Origin: Alphaproteobacteria bacterium
GTDB taxonomy: Bacteria > Pseudomonadota > Alphaproteobacteria > SHVV01
Length of the DNA stretch: 49,332 nucleotides
Assembly (NCBI GenBank): GCA_009694095.1
Contig: SHVV01000003.1
Coordinates: forward strand, 1-49,332
Direction of reading: 5' to 3'
Shown: in pieces, positions 8,598 to 14,958 of the stretch
How the letters are laid out: each line of letters starts with the position of its first letter
How positions within the stretch are numbered: the first letter of the stretch is position 1
Position numbers and translations under genes: made by a program
The notes under the pieces: generated by a model
Told to the model about the DNA's origin: nothing
What the model saw: the letters and a program-made list of their open reading frames with translations, nothing else
Databases searched by the model: none

Positions 8598-8625
8598 AAT
8601 ATAGACCGATTCGGCGCCAAAGCAA
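8598..8625 (-). promoter_or_regulatory. Sigma-70-type promoter of the cold-shock gene
   Basis: On the minus strand TTGCTT (8620-8625) and TATATT (8598-8603) are separated by 16 bases. Transcription would start near 8590, giving an untranslated leader of about 160 bases before the ATG at 8429, a length typical of cold-shock mRNAs. Confidence 0.6.
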
Positions 8626-8641
8626 GGACGATGCTGTCCAA

Positions 8642-8914
8642 CTACCCGGCCGCGCGTTTTTTCCGCTCCGCCTTCCTCTCCGCGCTCAACGCAACTTTTG
8701 ATTTGCGCTCGACGGCGGCCGCATCGCTGACGATTTTGTCGGCTGCTTCTTTCGCGACCCGAAGTGCACGTAGTCGCTGAGTCTTAGCGACCATGATGGT
8801 CCGGCTTTGCTCGACCTCGGTCACAGCGTGGGCCGCATCGCGCTTAACTTTGGCGCGCCAAACGTCGGCGCTCAAACGAGCCGCTTCATCCCGTTCTCGT
8901 TCCGGTTTGCGCAT
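8642..8914 (-). CDS. Small basic, helical hypothetical protein
   Basis: The product is 90 residues, very rich in Lys, Arg, Ala and Glu, beginning MRKPERERDEAARLSADVWR and ending in a Lys/Arg-rich tail (ERKAERKKRAAG). The ATG at 8914 is chosen because AAGGAG lies 5 bases upstream; a longer frame to 9064 has no such site. Composition predicts one long helix or coiled coil and possible nucleic-acid binding, but no known family was recognised. It ends just upstream of the csp promoter on the same strand, so it may be expressed separately. Function unknown. Confidence 0.65.
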   Translation of the reverse strand: MRKPERERDEAARLSADVWRAKVKRDAAHAVTEVEQSRTIMVAKTQRLRALRVAKEAADKIVSDAAAVERKSKVALSAERKAERKKRAAG

Positions 8915-9064
8915 TTCGACTCCTTCTTTTCCAGGAAATTCGTCTACAACGCGGTACCCACGGGCCAACAAAGGTACGAGTATCACAGAGCGACACCCTT
9001 TCGTTCGAAACCTCTTCTCTCGGACTGCCCGAGTCAACCTTATTCGGCTCCGCGCGCTCGCCAC

Positions 9065-9586
9065 CTAAACGCCAGCAGCGTCGATCAGGACGCCGAGAAG
9101 AGTCACCGGTTCCCGGCCGCGATTGACCCACGCGTGATTGGTACCCTGCTGGATCACCACGTCGAACGGCCGCAGTCGGACCTCGCCTTCGTCGAGCAAC
9201 AAGGTGACTTCGCCGGACAACACCATGATGTAGTCGATGGTGTGTGTGCGATGCATGCGCGGGTTGCGCGAGGTGTCGATTTGAGCATCCGGAACACCGA
9301 GCTTGGCGAACATATCGCCGAAGAATTTACGCACCTGCTCGACCGGAACCGCTGGATCGTCCGGCGGCATGTCAAACACCAGGAACCGCGTACAGCCGCG
9401 GGGCGGGGGCAACCGGCCGACCAATCGGTCTGCTTGCGCCGGATCGCGCGGTTGCGCCGGCGCGGCGTCGGTCGTCCAAAATACCACCTGACCTGCGCTA
9501 TCCGGGGCAGGCGGCGCTTCATCCGAGAGAATGACCGATCGCCCGCGGGCATCGTGACCGGTCACGATTCGACGAGGTTTGAACAT
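9065..9586 (-). CDS. Cupin-domain protein
   Basis: The product is 173 residues. The C-terminal half has a Cupin_2-like core: HRTHTIDYIMVLSGEVTLLL, with RPFDVVIQQGTNHAWVNRG as the second motif. The histidines of both motifs could bind a metal. The N-terminal part (FKPRRIVTGHDARGRSVILS) is a shared extension seen in cupins annotated near aromatic-compound or carboxylate metabolism. The ATG at 9586 follows a GGAG-like site. It stands alone among partly decayed genes. The reaction, if any, is unknown; cupins of this size may be enzymes or sugar/ligand binders. Confidence 0.8.
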   Translation of the reverse strand: MFKPRRIVTGHDARGRSVILSDEAPPAPDSAGQVVFWTTDAAPAQPRDPAQADRLVGRLPPPRGCTRFLVFDMPPDDPAVPVEQVRKFFGDMFAKLGVPDAQIDTSRNPRMHRTHTIDYIMVLSGEVTLLLDEGEVRLRPFDVVIQQGTNHAWVNRGREPVTLLGVLIDAAGV

Positions 9587-9908
9587 GGCCTGTTGCTCCG
9601 TCTCGGTTGCCTAAGTTTGATACCAGCGGCGCGAGGTGGGCAACCTTCCACCGAATAAAGGCACTATCTAGCGGTTGTCGGTGGGCCAAAGTTATGTGCA
9701 AGGATTAGAACACGCGGTCGATAACCTGTGTTGGATGTCACAGCGTGCGACGGACTTTCGTGACAGACTGTTATGTGCACGTGTTTGAACGAGCCGTGTC
9801 ACAACCTCCGATTTCATTCGGGCTAACCCTAAAGGGGAGTTGTATTCGAAACCGGTGCTTACTAACTATTCTCAATTAGTGACCGACGCACTTCAGGTAC
9901 AGGTAACA
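9587..9908. other. Intergenic region, no gene seen
   Basis: These 322 bases separate the divergent cupin gene and the broken VPLPA-CTERM gene. The AT content is slightly higher than around it. No confident promoter, terminator or RNA gene was found. Confidence 0.4.
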
Positions 9909-10472
9909 ATGTTCCACCGCAAAATTCTTGGGCGCGTTGGAGTTACCCGTCTAGCTGTTGCCGTTAGTCAAGCGCCGGCCGAGGCAAACGCCGCGCCGAT
10001 CACCCTCTCGATCGTCGGAACGGTCGCGAACGGTGCGCTCGCGGGCCAGACCGGAACGGGAATGGTGACCTAGGACTCCGATTTGGTGTCCGGGTCGGGA
10101 TTCGAGTTGCTCGGCGGAACCTCGTTCGATCTCGATTTCACGATTTTTGGTCAAACTTTCAGCGAACAAGACGACGTCGACTATTCGAATTTTCCTCGCC
10201 TCGGTGTACTCGATAGCGTTCCGTTTTTTCTCGACTTCGACGTCTCTGAAACCAACCCCGACAATCCGACCGATATCGTCCTTGGAAGCGTACTCGGATT
10301 TTCGATGTTCGATTTGTCGCTCGATGGCCGGACGCTTTACGGCGATGTATCCGTGACCTACGCCAGTCAAGTAGCGACGGTCCCGCTCCCGGCGGCACTG
10401 CCGTTGTTGGCGAGTGGACTTGCTGGACCGGGCTTCATGGGCTGGCGTCGGCGCAAAACGCAGACGTCGTAA
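9909..10472 (+). pseudogene. VPLPA-CTERM sorting-signal protein, interrupted by an in-frame stop
   Basis: ATG 9909 opens a signal-peptide-like N-terminus (MFHRKILGRVGVTRLAVAV, then ANAAPITLSI). Reading continues to GTGMVT, where TAG at 10071-10073 interrupts, then resumes in the same frame as DSDLVSGSGFELLGG. The C-terminus is a textbook tripartite sorting tail: VPLPAALPLL, a hydrophobic helix and WRRRK. Proteins of this class are exported and processed by an exosortase or related enzyme, usually in strains making exopolysaccharide. A single change from a Tyr codon would explain the stop. No exosortase gene is in the window. The middle is acidic and has no recognised domain. Confidence 0.75.
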
Positions 10473-10540
10473 CGCGAACTAGATGGGCTCGCGTGCGAAC
10501 GGAGCGGCACAAAGCCGCCTCGTTTCATTTAGCGAAACGA

Positions 10541-10821
10541 TTATTGACGCCGATCGGCGTCACGGATGCGTTGCTCAATCTGCGTTCGTTCAGCTTCGAG
10601 CGTACGCAAGCGATCGCTCACGTCGCGATCGCCAAAGGCTTGCGCCCGGTCGAGTTCGCGAATACTGCCGGTGATTGCCGCGCGATAGCGCTCGGCCTCG
10701 TAGCGCCCGAATCACGCGACCGCGGCCCAAGCAGGTCCGATCGGGTCGTCGGCGAGCGCAAGGATTCTGACTGCACCGGGTTCAGGGTTTGCGCCGCCAC
10801 CGGGCCCGACAGCATCGACAT
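10541..10821 (-). pseudogene. Broken gene for a small secreted coiled-coil protein
   Basis: The first frame starts MSMLSGPVAAQTLNPVQ, a signal-peptide end with an AQT cleavage region. After a frameshift around the SESL codons, the adjacent frame reads ALADDPIGPAWAAVA, meets TGA, and continues FGRYEAERYRAAITGSIREL and LRTLEAERTQIEQRIRDADR to TAA at 10541. The second half is a clear amphipathic coiled coil. The TGA could come from CGA (Arg) by one transition. The plus-strand open frame that covers the same bases has no family features. It is probably the remnant of a periplasmic protein of about 95 residues; no family was recognised. Confidence 0.5.
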
Positions 10822-10966
10822 CAAGAAGAGGGCAAGAATCCGTGTGCTTATTCGCGGCCTCGAGTCTTGCAGACCAAACGCTTCGAAACACCGACCTTTA
10901 TTGAAATGGCACCGAACATGAACTAATCCCAGTTAACCGCCCGCGAATTTATCGGAAGCAACGCCA

Positions 10967-11314
10967 ATGACGGTCGCGCGCCTCAAGACCCGAATCTGGG
11001 TACAAGCGCAGATAAGGCTCTGCGACATCAAAGCGCTTCCGATCGTCGTTGAGCACCGGGGCGACCCCGATGCCGGAACCGTCGTTTTACGGCTGCGCCG
11101 TCGCGACGGCCGTTCGTTGTTGCTGCGCCGCGCGACGTCATTCGAAGGCGAGCCCGCATGGATGGCGGTTGGCGGCGGCCCGGACCTCGACGCCGCCGCT
11201 GCCGATGGCTACATCGCACGCGAACTCGCACGCGACCGCGACCTATGGGTGCTCGAGATCGAGGACTTCGATCACCGCTACGAGCTGGACGGGCCGGTTG
11301 CGGCGGTGCGTTGA
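10967..11314 (+). CDS. DUF1491 family protein
   Basis: The product is 115 residues and matches the DUF1491 pattern: RLKTRIWVQAQIRLCD at the start, a central GTVVLRLRRRDGRSLLLRR strand pair, and the ending YIARELARDRDLWVLEIED. The family is largely confined to Alphaproteobacteria, which supports the taxonomic guess. It is cytoplasmic with no signal peptide, and the function is uncharacterised. The ATG at 10967 is the only sensible start. It lies between broken genes yet is itself intact, implying retention under selection. Confidence 0.8.
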   Translation: MTVARLKTRIWVQAQIRLCDIKALPIVVEHRGDPDAGTVVLRLRRRDGRSLLLRRATSFEGEPAWMAVGGGPDLDAAAADGYIARELARDRDLWVLEIEDFDHRYELDGPVAAVR

Positions 11315-11403
11315 CCCCGATCCGGCGAAAACCCAACCGGCAAGCCTTTAATTAACCATCTCCTCGGACAATCCGAAGTGGGCAAACCCGGATCCGTATT
11401 GTC

Positions 11404-12576
11404 GTGAACCGGCAAAAAGCGCTCGACACTGCCGCGCGACGGCAGAACGCCGGCGATTTCCTCGCCGCACAGGAGCTCTATCGCCAAGTCCTCGCCGCCG
11501 CCGCCGACAACGTGCAAGCGCTCTCCAATATGGGCAGCGTCCATCAAATGAACGGCGAGCTCGAGGCCGCCGCTGCGTGTTTTCGCCATGTCGTCGCGTT
11601 GGCGCCGGAGGCGGCCGAAGTGCACAGCCGGCTTGGTGTCGTCCTTCTCCAACTTGGCGACGCCGCGAAAGCCAGCCACCACCTTGAAGCGGCGGTCGCG
11701 CTCAAGCCCGACGACGTCGCGGCACTCAATAACCCCGCCAACGCGCTCGCCGCCTTGAACGATCGCGACGGCGCCATCGCTTGCCTCCGTCGAGCGATTG
11801 CCACGCGTCCGACCGCCGTAGAACCGCTTGAGAAGCTGGCGTGGCTCCTGATCGAGAGCAGCCGGTGAGATGAAGCCCTACAACTACTCAGTGCCGCGAC
11901 CGAAGCGGCGCCGGCCAACGGCGCGCTGACGCTCGGGAAGACGCACGTCGAACTCGACCTCGGCCTTGCCGAACAAGCGGCGGCCTCGGCGAGGGCATGC
12001 ATCAAAATTACCCCGACCGCGGAGGACCACTATCTCCAAGGATTGGCTTTCGCGCATGCCGGCGCTCCGGGCAATGTAGTGAAGGCGTTTCAGGCCGCGA
12101 TCCTCCTCGCGCCGGACAATTTAGCGGTTCATTTCCAGTTCGGGTTCGCGCTTCGGCGCATGGGTCGTCTCGACGACGCCGAAGATGCGGCGGTTCACGC
12201 GCTTGCACTCAATTCGCAGCCGGCGCCCGCCGTTGCGCTGGTCGCTTCGATCGTGCGCGACAAGGGCGAGGTAGAACGCGCGGAGCAGTACTTCCGTCGC
12301 GCGATCGGGATCGATCCGACCGACAGAGATATCGCCTACGACATCCTCTCGGCGTACGCCGCGCGGAGTGGTATTCCCGTGCTCATCAACACTAGCTTCA
12401 ACGTACACGAAGAGCCGATCATCAACACGCCGGGCGAGTGCCTAACCGCCCTGCGCGAGGGTCGGATCGACTATGTCGCGACCGCGCGGCCGGAGTCTAC
12501 GCCAGGGCGTGACGCCGAGATCCTGGTACGGCGATCGAGGCAGTATCATGCGCCCTGCTCCCGTACCAAGATATAG
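11404..12576 (+). pseudogene. TPR-repeat protein fused to a carbamoyltransferase C-terminal fragment, with in-frame stop
   Basis: GTG or ATG-like start near 11404 (VNRQKALDTAARRQNAGDF) begins a chain of tetratricopeptide repeats (for example NVQALSNMGSVHQMNGELEA). TGA at 11866-11868 interrupts after LLIESSR. The same frame then continues DEALQLLSAATEAAPA with further repeats to about residue 310. The last 75 codons change character: AYAARSGIPVLINTSFNVHE, EPIINTPGECL and REGRIDYVAT form the C-terminus of NodU/CmcH-type carbamoyltransferases, which carbamoylate sugars or antibiotics. The rest of that enzyme is absent, so a deletion has probably joined two genes. CGA to TGA would account for the stop. 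Neither half should be functional. Confidence 0.65.
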
Positions 12577-12652
12577 GGTTCGCGACTGACACCATTATCG
12601 CGGTTTTCGAGTAAGGTGGGACTCGAGAAACCATACGATCGGGGGAGGGGTC

Positions 12653-13393
12653 ATGATCGAACGTAAGATCGACATCAAAACGAAAGACGGGGCGTTGAAT
12701 ACGTTCATCACTCATCCCGACGAAGGTGGGCCATTCCCTGCGGTATTGTTCTATCAGGACGCGCCCGGCATTCGCGAAGAGCTATTCGAGATGGCACGCC
12801 GCCTCGGGACCGTCGGTTACTATGTGATGCTGCCGAACCTCTACTACCGCAAGGTGCGCGACATCGTCATCGACGGCAATCAAGCCGATATCGAGAACAG
12901 TTACGACTATAGGAAGATGTTCGAGCTCATGCTGGCGACCTCGAACACGATGCCGGTCGAGGATACTCAAGCGATGTTCGACCACCTCGACCGTGAACCG
13001 ATGGTGCGCAAGGGGTCGGTCGGCGCGCTCGGCTATTGCATGGGCGGCCGGTTCGCGACCTGCGCCGCCGCCCGCTATCCGCGAATTGCGGTGATCGCGA
13101 CTTATTGCGCGACCTGGATGGTCAATGACAAGCCCGATTCGGCTCACCTCGTCGCCGACCAAATCAAAGGCGAGATCTACTTCGGCGTGGCGGAAAAGGA
13201 CGACTATTTTCCGCCCGAGCAGATCGAGGAGATTCGCCGCCGATTGACCGCTGGCGGCGTCAAGCACCGCTTTGAAACCTATCCCGGGACCCGACATGCC
13301 TTTGCTTTCCGCGACCGCGACACCCACGTCACCGCCGCCGAAGAACGCCACTGGGAGCGGATGTTCTCGCTGTTCCGCCGTCACCTCGGCTAA
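12653..13393 (+). CDS. Dienelactone hydrolase family protein
   Basis: The product is 246 residues with an alpha/beta-hydrolase fold of the dienelactone hydrolase type. The Cys-Asp-His triad is visible: nucleophile C129 in GALGYCMGGRF, acid near D183-D184 in EKDDYFPP, and H215 in GTRHAFAF. It probably hydrolyses lactone or ester bonds, in the cytoplasm since no signal peptide is present. The ATG follows GGGGGAGGGG, a strong ribosome site. The physiological substrate is unknown. Members act in chloroaromatic degradation but many have other roles, and no catechol pathway genes are nearby. Confidence 0.88.
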   Translation: MIERKIDIKTKDGALNTFITHPDEGGPFPAVLFYQDAPGIREELFEMARRLGTVGYYVMLPNLYYRKVRDIVIDGNQADIENSYDYRKMFELMLATSNTMPVEDTQAMFDHLDREPMVRKGSVGALGYCMGGRFATCAAARYPRIAVIATYCATWMVNDKPDSAHLVADQIKGEIYFGVAEKDDYFPPEQIEEIRRRLTAGGVKHRFETYPGTRHAFAFRDRDTHVTAAEERHWERMFSLFRRHLG

Positions 13394-13404
13394 GTGAGCG
13401 CGAC

Positions 13405-13617
13405 GTGGCGGACACAGAAGGCCCAGACGTTGAGCGAATCGACATCGTCTTTAGCGAAGCGTTGGAGAAGCTGCAGGCCGAAGGCGTCAATCAACGCGTT
13501 TTCGGTGTCGCATTGCTCGAGTTGGGCGTCACCGCGCTGGCACTGGCTGGAGAAAGCCAGGCCCGCATTCTCGAGCAAGCGCAGACGATCTTCGGCAAAG
13601 TGGCTCCGCTGCGGTAG
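13405..13617 (+). CDS. Small hypothetical protein
   Basis: The product is 70 residues starting at GTG 13405, eleven bases after the hydrolase stop. It is acidic at the start (ADTEGPDVERIDIVFSEALEKL) with a hydrophobic helix GVALLELGVTALALAGE. It has no signal peptide or known motif. Position suggests co-transcription with the hydrolase and zapE. The sequence looks helical throughout, and the function is unknown. Confidence 0.55.
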   Translation: MADTEGPDVERIDIVFSEALEKLQAEGVNQRVFGVALLELGVTALALAGESQARILEQAQTIFGKVAPLR

Positions 13618-13650
13618 TCGAGCCGCTGCTGAGCGCCGCGCGCACGCCTC

Positions 13651-14793
13651 ATGACGATTCCGGCCGACTCGCCCCTTGGGCTGTATCGAGCTAAGCGCCA
13701 CGCTGGCGAGTTGCGACCGGATTCAGCCCAAGAACTTGCGATCGAAAAGCTGCAACTGCTCTACGGCCGCCTCAAGCACCATGGGCCCCGGCAGGTATCG
13801 CGGTGGCAGGAACTCCTGCGCTTGAAGCGCCGCGAGGAACCACTGAAAGGTCTGTATTTCGTTGGCGATGTCGGTCGCGGCAAGACCATGGTGATGGACC
13901 TTTTCTTCGAGACCGCGCCAGTGATGGCCAAACGCCGGACGCATTTCCACGCGTTCATGCGCGACGCCCACGAACGGATCAACCGTTTCCGGCGCGACTT
14001 CCGACCGAGCGGCAGCGATCCGGTGCTGGCGAGTGCCGAAGAAATCGCCGGCCAGGCTTGGCTCCTATGCTTCGACGAGATGGAAGTGCGCGACGTCGCC
14101 GACGCGATGATACTCAGTCGCCTATTCACCCAACTTTTCGAGCACGGCGTGGTCGTCGTCGCAACCTCGAATCGAGCGCCCGACGATCTCTATCAGGGCG
14201 GACTCAACCGCGAGCTGTTTCTGCCATTCATCGACACGATCAAGGAGAAAATGGAGGTCGTTGAGCTCGGAGGTCATACCGACTATCGGCTCAATCGAAT
14301 TGTTGGTAAGCCAGTGTACCACACGCCGCTCGGCCAAACGGCCGATCGAGCGTTAGCGGAAGCGTTCGTCCAATTGACCGATGCCGAGCGTGGCGACCCC
14401 AGCGAAATAGAGATCAAAGGTCGAAAAATCGCGGTCTCCGAGCAAGCAAAGGGCGTCGCTCGCTTTACCTTCCAGGATCTTTGCGAACGACCGCTTGCCG
14501 CGGCTGATTACCTCGCTATTTCCGAGCATTATCACACCGTCATTCTCGCCAATATCCCCAGCCTGGGACCCGAGAAAAGGAACGAAGCGCGCCGGCTCGC
14601 GAACTTGATCGACGTATTGTACGACAACAGGATCAAGCTCGTTTGTTCGGCTGCCGCGGCGCCGGCCGAGCTATACCCCCACGGGGACGGTACGTTCGAA
14701 TTCTCGCGCACGGTATCGCGCCTGACCGAAATGCAGTCCGAATCCTACGTCTCGGCGCCGCACCCCGATCGTTTCAACGCCATCCGCGCCTAG
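13651..14793 (+). CDS. zapE: Cell division ATPase ZapE (AFG1-like)
   Basis: The product is 380 residues of the AFG1/ZapE P-loop ATPase family. Walker A GDVGRGKT lies at residues 72-79, Walker B LLCFDEMEV near 138-146, and the family blocks VVVATSNRAPDDLYQGGLNR and RFTFQDLCERPLAAADY are present. ZapE is a cytoplasmic ATPase that associates with FtsZ rings under stress; the mitochondrial homologue helps degrade unassembled respiratory subunits. The length is typical. The ATG at 13651 gives the usual short N-terminal extension. It sits directly before the electron-conduit operon but is separated by a 165-base gap with a candidate promoter. Confidence 0.9.
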   Translation: MTIPADSPLGLYRAKRHAGELRPDSAQELAIEKLQLLYGRLKHHGPRQVSRWQELLRLKRREEPLKGLYFVGDVGRGKTMVMDLFFETAPVMAKRRTHFHAFMRDAHERINRFRRDFRPSGSDPVLASAEEIAGQAWLLCFDEMEVRDVADAMILSRLFTQLFEHGVVVVATSNRAPDDLYQGGLNRELFLPFIDTIKEKMEVVELGGHTDYRLNRIVGKPVYHTPLGQTADRALAEAFVQLTDAERGDPSEIEIKGRKIAVSEQAKGVARFTFQDLCERPLAAADYLAISEHYHTVILANIPSLGPEKRNEARRLANLIDVLYDNRIKLVCSAAAAPAELYPHGDGTFEFSRTVSRLTEMQSESYVSAPHPDRFNAIRA

Positions 14794-14849
14794 CCGCACG
14801 CGCGCGCCTGCAAACGACTCGCAGCAGCCTCGTTTTACGTACGTGACCG

Positions 14850-14878
14850 TTGACACTTCCTGTCTGCGACCCGATTCT
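14850..14878 (+). promoter_or_regulatory. Candidate promoter of the electron-conduit operon
   Basis: TTGACA (14850-14855) is a perfect -35 element. Seventeen bases later, GATTCT (14873-14878) is a weak -10. It lies about 80 bases before the ATG of the first conduit gene, in the only long gap between zapE and that gene. The weak -10 could mean dependence on an activator. No clear FNR or CRP palindrome was found. Confidence 0.4.
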
Positions 14879-14958
14879 AAGCCATTGAAAAATAATCGCC
14901 TTCGGTCATAGAGTGGCGCGGTCCCGGGCGTAGGGTAGCGATGATGGGAGATTAGAGA

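Noticed and set aside
8441-8641. Open frame of 66 codons on the minus strand upstream of the cold-shock gene
   Set aside because: It covers the csp promoter and leader, has no ribosome site and no protein-like composition.
10493-10921. Plus-strand open frame of 142 codons
   Set aside because: The opposite strand over the same bases reads as a signal peptide plus coiled coil across two lesions, which is far more protein-like; this frame looks like its antisense shadow.
7447-12576. Reading the in-frame TAG and TGA codons as recoded (suppressed) stops
   Set aside because: Intact genes in the window end at ordinary TAG and TGA codons, frameshifts are also present, and no tRNA suppressor or SECIS-like element was seen.
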